Shown one piece after another: positions 53,620 to 64,000 of a stretch of DNA of 64,000 bases (the stretch's first letter is position 1; each line of letters opens with the position of its first letter). Made by a program: the position numbers and the translations under genes. The notes under the pieces are model-generated. The model ran no database searches. It was not told where the DNA came from and saw nothing but the letters and a program-made list of their open reading frames with translations. This stretch comes from Glandiceps talaboti. Lineage: Eukaryota > Hemichordata > Enteropneusta > Spengelidae. Location: the NCBI RefSeq assembly GCF_964340395.1, contig NC_135562.1, forward strand, positions 21,681,892 to 21,745,891, given 5' to 3'.

Positions 53620-54036
53620 GCTGTCTGGTGTTCATCTGCCATCTGTGTTCGTGTCATCTTCCTTGACCTTGGGTTCCATCCGAAAGGAATGAATCAAACA
53701 ATACAGTATAAACTTATTGATGGAATGAAATAAGAGGTATTTAGATTCTAATATTTACTCTTAAAGTTGCCACTACTCAATTTAACCTTTTTGAAAAGAG
53801 ATTACCACGTATAATACAATTCTGTTCATCTCCAATATTTCTTCATTCTGCTACAATCTACTTGTGACATAAGGTTGTCATTACTTGTTCTGTGCTTAAT
53901 ACTGACAAAAGAACTTTTTGATAACTTATACCTTCCATTGCAGATGGGAAGAAATATTGGGCAACAAAATTTAATGACCATTCTCAGTAATTATACAATT
54001 CCAAAATCTTCACTTACTTCTTTCACTTCTTGATTG
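53620..54036. repeat. 417-bp monomer with 1-base deletion
   Basis: This is a 418-type monomer in which CCATCCTGAAAGG has lost its T (CCATCCGAAAGG at about 53677-53688). Unlike the other two 417-bp monomers, the deletion is unique. It removes the AG of the minus-strand splice-acceptor-like motif in this copy. The monomer also carries CCTTGACCTTGGG and AGAGATTACCACGTATAAT, a combination of the e subtype and a variant seen at 11722 and 19259, so it is a hybrid. Confidence 0.88.
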
Positions 54037-56546
54037 GCTGTCTGGTGTTCATCTGCCATCTGTGTTCGTGTCATCTTCCGTGACCTTGAGTTCCATCCTG
54101 AAAGGAATAAATCAAACAATACAGTATAAACTTATTGATGGAATGAAATAAGAGTTATTTAGATTCTAATATTTACTCTTAAAGTTGCCACTACTCAATT
54201 TAACCTTTTTGAAAAGATATTACCACGTGTAATACAATTCTGTTCATCTCCAATATTTCTTCATTCTGCTACAATCTACTTGTGACATAAGGTTGTCATT
54301 ACTTGTTCTGTGCTTAATACTGACAAAAGAACTTTTTGATAACTTATACCTTCCATTGCAGATGGGAAGAAATATTGGGCAACAAAATTTAATGACCATT
54401 CTCAGTAATTATACAATTCCAAAATCTTCACTTACTTCTTTCACTTCTTGATTGGCTGTCTGGTGTTCATCTGCCATCTGTGTTCGTGTCATCTTCCGTG
54501 ACTTTCAGTTCCATCCTGAAAGGAATGAATCAAACAATACAGTATAAACTTATTGATGGAATGAAATAACAGTTATTTAGATTCTAATATTTACTCTTAA
54601 AGTTGCCACTACTCAATTTAACCTTTTTGAAAAGAGATTACCATGTATAATACAATTCTGTTCATCTACAGTATTTCTTCATTCTGCTACAATCTACTTG
54701 TGACATAAGGTTGTCATTACTTGTTGTGTGCTTAGTACTGACAAAAGAACCTTTTGATAACTTATACTTTCCATTGCAGATGGGAAGAAATATTGTGCAA
54801 CAAAAGTTAATGACCATTCTCAGTAATTATACAATTCCAAAATCTTCACTTACTTCTTCCACTTCTTGATTGGCTGTCTGGTGTTCATCTGCCATCTGTG
54901 TTCGTGTCATCTTCCGTGACCTTGAGTTCCATCCTGAAAGGAATGAATCAAACAATACAGTATAAGCTTATTGATGTAATGAAATAACAGTTATTTAGAT
55001 TCTAATATTTACTCTTAAAGTTGCCACTACTCAATTTAACCTTTTTGAAAAGATATTACCATGGATAATACAATTCTGTTCATCTCCAATATTTCTTCAT
55101 TCTGCTACAATCTACTTGTTACATAAGGTTGTCATTACTTGTTCTGTGCTTAATACTGACAAAAGAACTTTTTGATAACTTATACCTTCCATTGCAGATG
55201 GGAAGAAATATTGGGCAACAAAATTTAATGACCATTCTCAGTAATTGTACAATTCCAAAATCTTCACTTACTTCTTCCACTTCTTGATTGGCTGTCTGGT
55301 GTTCATCTGCCATCTGTGTTCGTGTCATCTTCCGTGACCTTGAGTTCCATCCTGAAAGGAATGAATCAAACAATACAGTATAAACTTATTGATGGAATGA
55401 AATAAGAGTTATTTAGATTCTAATATTTACTCTTAAAGTTGCCACTACTCAATTTAACCTTTTTGAAAAGATATTACCACGGATAATACAATTCTGTACA
55501 TCTCCAAAATACTTCTTCATTCTGCTACAATCTACTTGTGACATAAGGTTGTCATTACTTGTCGTGTGCTTAGTACTGACAAAAGAACTTTTTGATAACT
55601 TATACTTTCCATTGCAGATGGGAAGAAATATTGGGCAACAAAATTTAATGACCATTCTCAGTAATTGTACAATTCCAAAATCTTCACTTACTTCTTCCAC
55701 TTCTTGATTGGCTGTCTGTTGTTCATCTGCCATCTGTGTTCGTGTCATCTTCCGTGACCTTGAGTTCCATCCTGAAAGGAATGAATCAAACAATACAGTA
55801 TAAACTTATTGATGGAATGAAATAAGAGTTAGTTAGATTCTAATATTTACTCTTAAAGTTGCCACTACTCAATTTAACCCTTTTGAAAAGATATTACCAC
55901 GGATAATACAATTCTGTTCATCTCCAGTATTTCTTCATTCTGCTACAATCTACTTGTGACATAAGGTTGTCATTACTTGTTGTGTGCTTAGTGCTGACAA
56001 AAGAACCTTTTGATAACTTGTACTTTCCATTGCAGATGGGAAGAAATATTGGGCAACAAAAGTTAATGACCATTCTCAGTAATTATACAATTCCAAAATC
56101 TTCACTTACTTATTCCACTTCTTGATTGGCTGTCTGGTGTTCATCTGCCATCTGTGTTCGTGTCATCTTCCGTGACCTTGAGTTCCATCCTGAAAGGAAT
56201 GAATCAAACAATACAGTATAAGCTTATTGATGGAATGAAATAACAGTTATTTAGATTCTAATATTTACTCTTAAAGTTGCCACTACTCAATTTAACCTTT
56301 TTGAAAAGAGATTACCATGTATAATACAATTCTGTTCATCTACAGTATTTCTTCATTCTGCTACAATCTACTTGTGACATAAGGTTGTCATTACTTGTTG
56401 TGTGCTTAGTACTGCCAAAAGAACCTTTTGATAACTTATACTTTCCATTGGAGATGGGAAGAAATATTGGGCAACAAAAGTTAATGACCATTCTCAGTAA
56501 TTATACAATTCCAAAATCTTCACTTACTTCTTCCACTTCTTGATTG

Positions 56547-59062
56547 GCTGTCTGGTGTTCATCTGCCATCTGTGTTCGTGTCATCTTCCGTGACCTTGAG
56601 TTCCATCCTGAAAGGAATGAATCAAACAATACAGTATAAGCTTATTGATGGAATGAAATAACAGTTATTTAGATTCTAATATTTACTCTTAAAGTTGCCA
56701 CTACTCAATTTAACCTTTTTGAAAAGATATTACCATGGATAATACAAATCTGTTCATCTCCAAAATATTTCTTCATTCTGCTACAATCTACTTGTGACAT
56801 AAGGTTGTCATTCCTTGTCGTGTGCTTAGTACTGACAAAAGAACTTTTTGATAACTTATACTTTCCATTGCAGAAGGGAAGAAATATTGGGCAAAAAAAT
56901 TTAATGACCATTCTCAGTAATTATACAATTCCAAAATCTTCACTTACTTCTTTCACTTCTTGATTGGCTGTCTGGTGTTCATCTGCCATCTGTGTTCGTG
57001 TCATCTTCCGTGACCTTGAGTTCCATCCTGAAAGGAATAAATCAAACAATACAGTATAAACTTATTGATGGAATGAAATAAGAGTTATTTAGATTCTTAT
57101 ATTTAATCTTAAAGTTGCCACTACTCAATTTAACCTTTTTGAAAAGATGTTACCACGGATAATACAATTCTGTTCATCTCCAATATTTCTTCATTCTGCT
57201 ACAATCTACTTGTGACATAAGGTTGTCATTACTTGTTCTGTGCTTAATACTGACAAAAGAACTTTTTGATAACTTATACCTTCCATTGCAGATGGGAAGA
57301 AATATTGGGCAACAAAATTTAATGACCATTCTCAGTAATTATACAATTCCAAAATCTTCACTTACTTCTTTCACTTCTTGATTGGCTGTCTGGTGTTCAT
57401 CTGCCATCTGTGTTCGTGTCATCTTCCGTGACTTTCAGTTCCATCCTGAAAGGAATGAATCAAACAATACAGTATAAACTTATTGATGGAATGAAATAAC
57501 AGTTATTTAGATTCTAATATTTACTCTTAAAGTTGCCACTACTGAATTTAACCTTTTTGAAAAGATATTACCACGGATAATACAATTCTGTTCATCTCCA
57601 AAATACTTCTTCATTCTGCTACAATCTACTTGTGACATAAGGTTGTCATTACTTGTCGTGTGCTTAGTACTGACAAAAGAACCTTTTGATAACTTATACT
57701 TTCCATTGCAGATGGGAAGAAATATTGGGCAACAAAATTTAATGACCATTCTCAGTAATTATACAATTCCAAAATCTTCACTTACTTCTTCCACTTCTTG
57801 ATTGGCTGTCTGGTGTTCATCTGCCATCTGTGTTCGTGTCATCTTCCTTGACCTTGGGTTCCATCCTGAAAGGAATGAATCAAACAACACAGTATAAACT
57901 TATTGATGGAATGAAATAACAGTTATTTAGATTCTAATATTTACTCTTAAAGTTGCCACTACTCAATTTAACCTTTTTGAAAAGATATTACCACGGATAA
58001 TACAATTCTGTTCATCTCCAAAATATTTCTTCATTCTGCTACAATCTACTTGTGACATAAGGTTGTCATTCCTTGTCGTGTGCTTAGTACTGACAAAAGA
58101 ACTTTTTGATAACTTATACTTTCCATTGCAGAAGGGAAGAAATATTGGGCAACAAAATTTAATGACCATTCTCAGTAATTATACAATTCCAAAATCTTCA
58201 CTTACTTCTTTCACTTCTTGATTGGCTGTCTGGTGGTCATCTGCCATCTGTGTTCGTGTCATCTTCCGTGACCTTGAGTTCCATCCTGAAAGGAATAAAT
58301 CAAACAATACAGTATAAACTTATTGATGGAATGAAATAAGAGTTATTTAGATTCTAATATTTACTCTTAAAGTTGCCACTACTCAATTTAACCTTTTTGA
58401 AAAGATATTACCACGGATAATACAATTCTGTTCATCTCCAAAATACTTCTTCATTCTGCTACAATCTACTTGTGACATAAGGTTGTCATTACTTGTCGTG
58501 TGCTTAGTACTGACAAAAGAACTTTTTGATAACTTATACTTTCCATTGCAGATGGGAAGAAATATTGGGCAACAAAATTTAATGACCATTCTCAGTAATT
58601 GTACAATTCCAAAATCTTCACTTACTTCTTCCACTTCTTGATTGGCTGTCTGTTGTTCATCTGCCATCTGTGTTCGTGTCATCTTCCGTGACCTTGAGTT
58701 CCATCCTGAAAGGAATGAATCAAACAATACAGTATAAACTTATTGATGGAATGAAATAAGAGTTAGTTAGATTCTAATATTTACTCTTAAAGTTGCCACT
58801 ACTCAATTTAACCTTTTTGAAAAGATATTACCACGGATAATACAATTCTGTTCATCTCCAGTATTTCGTCATTCTGCTACAATCTACTTGTGACATAAGG
58901 TTGTCATTACTTGTTGTGTGCTTAGTAGTGACAAAAGAACCTTTTGATAACTTATACTTTCCATTGCAGATGGGAAGAAATATTGGGCAACAAAAGTTAA
59001 TGACCATTCTCAGTAATTATACAATTCCAAAATCTTCACTTACTTCTTCCACTTCTTGATTG
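56547..59062. repeat. Block H: six-monomer version of the F unit
   Basis: Monomer starts: 56547 (a), 56967 (b/c), 57385 (d), 57805 (e), 58225 (f), 58645 (g). Subtype c is absent as a separate monomer, and the unit is 2,516 bp. Because b and c share their second halves, an exchange within that shared part would remove exactly one monomer. It keeps CATTGCAG in d, where F copies 2 and 3 have CATTACAG, so it is not simply a copy of those. Private marks include GATGTTACC near 57148 and TGGTGGTCATC near 58234. Confidence 0.83.
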
Positions 59063-61738
59063 GCTGTCTGGTGTTCATCTGCCATCTGTGTTCGTGTCAT
59101 CTTCCGTGACCTTGAGTTCCATCCTGAAAGGAATGAATCAAACAATACAGTATAAGCTTATTGATGGAATGAAATAACAGTTATTTAGATTCTAATATTT
59201 ACTCTTAAAGTTGCCACTACTCAATTTAACCTTTTTGAAAAGATATTACCATGGATAATACAAATCTGTTCATCTCCAAAATATTTCTTCATTCTGCTAC
59301 AATCTACTTGTGACATAAGGTTGTCATTCCTTGTCGTGTGCTTAGTACTGACAAAAGAACTTTTTGATAACTTATACTTTCCATTGCAGAAGGGAAGAAA
59401 TATTGGGCAACAAAATTTAATGACCATTCTCAGTAATTATGCAATTCCAAAATCTTCACTTACTTCTTCCACTTCTTGATTGGCTGTCTGTTGTTCATCT
59501 GCCATCTGTGTTCGTGTCATCTTCCGTGACCTTGAGTTCCATCCTGAAAGGAATGAATCAAACAATACAGTATAAGCTTATTGATGGAATGAAATAACAG
59601 TTATTTAGATTCTAATATTTACTCTTAAAGTTGCCACTACTCAATTTAACCTTTTTGAAAAGATATTACCATGGATAATACAAATCTGTTCATCTCCAAA
59701 ATATTTCTTCATTCTGCTACAATCTACTTGTGACATAAGGTTGTCATTCCTTGTCGTGTGCTTAGTACTGACAAAAGAACTTTTTGATAACTTATACTTT
59801 CCATTGCAGATGGGAAGAAATATTGGGCAACAAAATTTAATGACCATTCTCAGTAATTATACAATTCCAAAATCTTCACTTACTTCTTTCACTTCTTGAT
59901 TGGCTGTCTGGTGTTCATCTGCCATCTGTGTTCGTGTCATCTTCCGTGACTTTCAGTTCCATCCTGAAAGGAATGAATCAAACAATACAGTATAAACTTA
60001 TTGATGGAATGAAATAAGAGTTATTTAGATTCTTATATTTAATCTTAAAGTTGCCACTACTCAATTTAACCTTTTTGAAAAGATATTACCACGGATAATA
60101 CAATTCTGTTCATCTCCAATATTTCTTCATTCTGCTACAATCTACTTGTGACATAAGGTTGTCATTACTTGTTCTGTGCTTAATACTGACAAAAGAACTT
60201 TTTGATAACTTATACCTTCCATTGCAGATGGGAAGAAATATTGGGCAACAAAATTTAATGACCATTCTCAGTAATTATACAATTCCAAAATCTTCACTTA
60301 CTTCTTTCACTTCTTGATTGGCTGTCTGGTGTTCATCTGCCATCTGTGTTCGTGTCATCTTCCGTGACTTTCAGTTCCATCCTGAAAGGAATGAATCAAA
60401 CAATACAGTATAAACTTATTGATGGAATGAAATAACAGTTATTTAGATTCTAATATTTACTCTTAAAGTTGCCACTACTGAATTTAACCTTTTTGAAAAG
60501 ATATTACCACGGATAATACAATTCTGTTCATCTCCAAAATACTTCTTCATTCTGCTACAATCTACTTGTGACATAAGGTTGTCATTACTTGTCGTGTGCT
60601 TAGTACTGACAAAAGAACCTTTTGATAACTTATACTTTCCATTACAGATGGGAAGAAATATTGGGCAACAAAATTTAATGACCATTCTCAGTAATTATAC
60701 AATTCCAAAATCTTCACTTACTTCTTCCACTTCTTGATTGGCTGTCTGGTGTTCATCTGCCATCTGTGTTCGTGTCATCTTCCTTGACCTTGGGTTCCAT
60801 CCTGAAAGGAATGAATCAAACAACACAGTATAAACTTATTGATGGAATGAAATAACAGTTATTTAGATTCTAATATTTACTCTTAAAGTTGCTACTACTC
60901 AATTTAACCTTTTTGAAAAGATATTACCACGGATAATACAATTCTGTTCATCTCCAAAATATTTCGTCATTCTGCTACAATCTACTTGTGACATAAGGTT
61001 GTCATTCCTTGTCGTGTGCTTAGTACTGACAAAAGAACTTTTTGATAACTTATACCTTCCATTGCAGATGGGAAGAAATATTGGGCAACAAAATTTAATG
61101 ACCATTCTCAGTAATTATACAATTCCAAAATCTTCACTTACTTCTTTCACTTCTTGATTGGCTGTCTGGTGTTCATCTGCCATCTGTGTTCGTGTCATCT
61201 TCCGTGACTTTCAGTTCCATCCTGAAAGGAATGAATCAAACAATACAGTATAAACTTATTGATGGAATGAAATAAGAGTTATTTAGATTCTTATATTTAA
61301 TCTTAAAGTTGCCACTACTCAATTTAACCTTTTTGAAAAGATATTACCACGGATAATACAATTCTGTTCATCTCCAATATTTCTTCATTCTGCTACAATC
61401 TACTTGTGACATAAGGTTGTCATTACTTGTTCTGTGCTTAATACTGACAAAAGAACTTTTTGATAACTTATACCTTCCATTGCAGATGGGAAGAAATATT
61501 GGGCAACAAAATTTAATGACCATTCTCAGTAATTATACAATTCCAAAATCTTCACTTACTTCTTTCACTTCTTGATTGGCTGTCTGGTGTTCATCTGCCA
61601 TCTGTGTTCGTGTCATCTTCCGTGACTTTCAGTTCCATCCTGAAAGGAATGAATCAAACAATACAGTATAAACTTATTGATGGAATGAAATAACAGTTAT
61701 TTAGATTCTAATATTTACTCTTAAAGTTGCCACTACTG
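58805..61738. repeat. Block H rearranged 7-mer, copy 1, 2,934 bp
   Basis: Monomer starts inside: 59063, 59483, 59903, 60321, 60741, 61161, 61579. The order is a, an a-like hybrid, c, d, an e front with a b/c tail, c, then a d front with a g tail. The length equals the F 7-mer but the composition differs, so the equal length arises from a different path. The left border mismatch is C at 58804 (ACTCAATTT) against G at 61738 (ACTGAATTT). Shared rare marks: GTATTTCGTC (58861 and 61795), TAGTAGTGAC (58925 and 61859) and GTTGCTACT (60889 and 63823). Confidence 0.85.
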
Positions 61739-64000
61739 AATTTAACCTTTTTGAAAAGATATTACCACGGATAATACAATTCTGTTCATCTCCAGTATTT
61801 CGTCATTCTGCTACAATCTACTTGTGACATAAGGTTGTCATTACTTGTTGTGTGCTTAGTAGTGACAAAAGAACCTTTTGATAACTTATACTTTCCATTG
61901 CAGATGGGAAGAAATATTGGGCAACAAAAGTTAATGACCATTCTCAGTAATTATACAATTCCAAAATCTTCACTTACTTCTTCCACTTCTTGATTGGCTG
62001 TCTGGTGTTCATCTGCCATCTGTGTTCGTGTCATCTTCCGTGACCTTGAGTTCCATCCTGAAAGGAATGAATCAAACAATACAGTATAAGCTTATTGATG
62101 GAATGAAATAACAGTTATTTAGATTCTAATATTTACTCTTAAAGTTGCCACTACTCAATTTAACCTTTTTGAAAAGATATTACCATGGATAATACAAATC
62201 TGTTCATCTCCAAAATATTTCTTCATTCTGCTACAATCTACTTGTGACATAAGGTTGTCATTCCTTGTCGTGTGCTTAGTACTGACAAAAGAACTTTTTG
62301 ATAACTTATACTTTCCATTGCAGAAGGGAAGAAATATTGGGCAACAAAATTTAATGACCATTCTCAGTAATTATGCAATTCCAAAATCTTCACTTACTTC
62401 TTCCACTTCTTGATTGGCTGTCTGTTGTTCATCTGCCATCTGTGTTCGTGTCATCTTCCGTGACCTTGAGTTCCATCCTGAAAGGAATGAATCAAACAAT
62501 ACAGTATAAGCTTATTGATGGAATGAAATAACAGTTATTTAGATTCTAATATTTACTCTTAAAGTTGCCACTACTCAATTTAACCTTTTTGAAAAGATAT
62601 TACCATGGATAATACAAATCTGTTCATCTCCAAAATATTTCTTCATTCTGCTACAATCTACTTGTGACATAAGGTTGTCATTCCTTGTCGTGTGCTTAGT
62701 ACTGACAAAAGAACTTTTTGATAACTTATACTTTCCATTGCAGATGGGAAGAAATATTGGGCAACAAAATTTAATGACCATTCTCAGTAATTATACAATT
62801 CCAAAATCTTCACTTACTTCTTTCACTTCTTGATTGGCTGTCTGGTGTTCATCTGCCATCTGTGTTCGTGTCATCTTCCGTGACTTTCAGTTCCATCCTG
62901 AAAGGAATGAATCAAACAATACAGTATAAACTTATTGATGGAATGAAATAAGAGTTATTTAGATTCTTATATTTAATCTTAAAGTTGCCACTACTCAATT
63001 TAACCTTTTTGAAAAGATATTACCACGGATAATACAATTCTGTTCATCTCCAATATTTCTTCATTCTGCTACAATCTACTTGTGACATAAGGTTGTCATT
63101 ACTTGTTCTGTGCTTAATACTGACAAAAGAACTTTTTGATAACTTATACCTTCCATTGCAGATGGGAAGAAATATTGGGCAACAAAATTTAATGACCATT
63201 CTCAGTAATTATACAATTCCAAAATCTTCACTTACTTCTTTCACTTCTTGATTGGCTGTCTGGTGTTCATCTGCCATCTGTGTTCGTGTCATCTTCCGTG
63301 ACTTTCAGTTCCATCCTGAAAGGAATGAATCAAACAATACAGTATAAACTTATTGATGGAATGAAATAACAGTTATTTAGATTCTAATATTTACTCTTAA
63401 AGTTGCCACTACTGAATTTAACCTTTTTGAAAAGATATTACCACGGATAATACAATTCTGTTCATCTCCAAAATACTTCTTCATTCTGCTACAATCTACT
63501 TGTGACATAAGGTTGTCATTACTTGTCGTGTGCTTAGTACTGACAAAAGAACCTTTTGATAACTTATACTTTCCATTACAGATGGGAAGAAATATTGGGC
63601 AACAAAATTTAATGACCATTCTCAGTAATTATACAATTCCAAAATCTTCACTTACTTCTTCCACTTCTTGATTGGCTGTCTGGTGTTCATCTGCCATCTG
63701 TGTTCGTGTCATCTTCCTTGACCTTGGGTTCCATCCTGAAAGGAATGAATCAAACAACACAGTATAAACTTATTGATGGAATGAAATAACAGTTATTTAG
63801 ATTCTAATATTTACTCTTAAAGTTGCTACTACTCAATTTAACCTTTTTGAAAAGATATTACCACGGATAATACAATTCTGTTCATCTCCAAAATATTTCG
63901 TCATTCTGCTACAATCTACTTGTGACATAAGGTTGTCATTCCTTGTCGTGTGCTTAGTACTGACAAAAGAACTTTTTGATAACTTATACCTTCCATTGCA
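61739..64000. repeat. Block H rearranged 7-mer, copy 2, cut by window end
   Basis: Monomer starts inside: 61997, 62417, 62837, 63255, 63675. It repeats 58805-61066 with a 2,934-bp shift and I noticed no mismatch. The last monomer (63675-64000) is a partial subtype e, cut after the TTGCA that precedes column 325. AAGCTT sites at 62088 and 62508 mirror 59154 and 59574. The array clearly continues beyond the window. Confidence 0.85.

Larger units (their letters stand above)
49430..56546. repeat. Block G: 17-monomer mosaic of reused cassettes
   Basis: Monomer starts: 49430, 49850, 50268, 50688, 51106, 51524, 51944, 52362, 52782, 53200, 53620, 54037, 54455, 54873, 55291, 55711, 56129. The first two repeat the interruption at 42295. 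The set 50688/51106/51524 matches 30153/30571/30989 (shift 20,535 bp) and returns at 54455/54873/55291 (shift 3,767 bp). From about 51230, an 838-bp dimer is duplicated in tandem. 53200 matches 43133. 53620 is a 417-bp monomer. AAGCTT sites: 49521, 50359, 51197, 53291, 54964, 56220. The last monomer (56129) is a diverged AGAGATTACCATGTAT subtype with private GCCAAAAG and TTGGAGATGG. Confidence 0.8.
1..64000. repeat. Satellite DNA array, 418/420-bp monomer, fills the window
   Basis: Every part of the window is a head-to-tail copy of one monomer, always in the same orientation. Using GCTGTCTG as the phase mark, starts recur every 418 or 420 bp from position 1 to 63675: 82 monomers of 418 bp, 66 of 420 bp, three of 417 bp and one of 427 bp, then a partial copy. 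Monomers differ mostly by scattered point variants that recur as linked sets, which defines subtypes. Such purity, with no insertion or inversion in 64 kb, is typical of eukaryotic satellites homogenised by unequal exchange and gene conversion. A centromeric or heterochromatic location is inference. I do not recognise the family; the length excludes the ~171-bp alpha satellite. Both ends of the array lie outside the window. Confidence 0.98.

Noticed and set aside
1-64000. CRISPR array or bacterial repeat system
   Set aside because: The repeat is over 400 bp with no unique spacers and no cas-like genes; monomers are contiguous.
1-64000. Tandem rDNA, 5S, tRNA or snRNA gene cluster
   Set aside because: No recognisable internal promoter boxes, cloverleaf or conserved rRNA words; the monomer is AT-rich with no stable RNA-like core.
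1-64000. Transposon-derived tandem array (inverted termini, target-site duplications)
   Set aside because: No terminal inverted repeats or flanking duplications can be defined, because the window never leaves the array. A transposon origin of the monomer cannot be excluded but is not supported.

Overview
The whole 64 kb window is one uninterrupted tandem-repeat (satellite) array. Monomer 1 starts at position 1 and the array runs off both ends. Taking the recurring GCTGTCTG as an arbitrary monomer start, I count 152 complete monomers plus a 326-bp partial one at the right edge. 82 monomers are 418 bp, 66 are 420 bp, three are 417 bp and one is 427 bp; these add up exactly to 63,674 bp. No stretch of unique sequence, transposon, RNA gene or convincing protein-coding gene interrupts the array. 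This is nuclear eukaryotic satellite DNA of the kind found in centromeric, pericentromeric or other heterochromatic blocks. The monomer is AT-rich. I do not recognise the family and cannot name the organism. Nothing in the window looks prokaryotic, viral or organellar.

The interest lies in the higher-order organisation. Monomers fall into recognisable subtypes defined by linked point variants. Left to right: (A) 1-6282, a mixed block with three- and four-monomer periodicity; (B) 6283-13819 and 13820-21356, an 18-monomer unit of 7,537 bp present twice in tandem; (C) 20237-25264 and 25265-30292, a 12-monomer unit of 5,028 bp present twice in tandem and overlapping the end of B; (D) 30819-33330 and 33331-35842, a 6-monomer unit of 2,512 bp present twice; (E) 35843-39360, a block of recombined trimers; (F) 39361-49429, three copies of a 7-monomer unit of 2,934 bp (one is 2,943 bp) with a three-monomer interruption; (G) 49430-56546, a mosaic of cassettes also seen in D, E and F; (H) 56547-64000, a six-monomer version of the F unit, then a rearranged seven-monomer unit (58805-61738) whose second copy leaves the window. 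From about 23 to 39 kb the dominant super-period is three monomers (1,256 bp). From 39 kb on it is seven (2,934 bp).

The many similar open reading frames of 67-114 codons are by-products of the repetition: the two-base length polymorphism and single-base variants open and close them. The 114-codon class starts with TTG, not ATG. One part of the monomer, read on the minus strand, does resemble an 80-nt internal exon with a good 3' splice site and a GTAAGT donor. It may be a relic of the gene fragment from which the satellite arose, but several monomer subtypes carry stops in its only open frame. All higher-order duplications were found by eye from monomer spacing and diagnostic variants; a self dot-plot would confirm or correct them.
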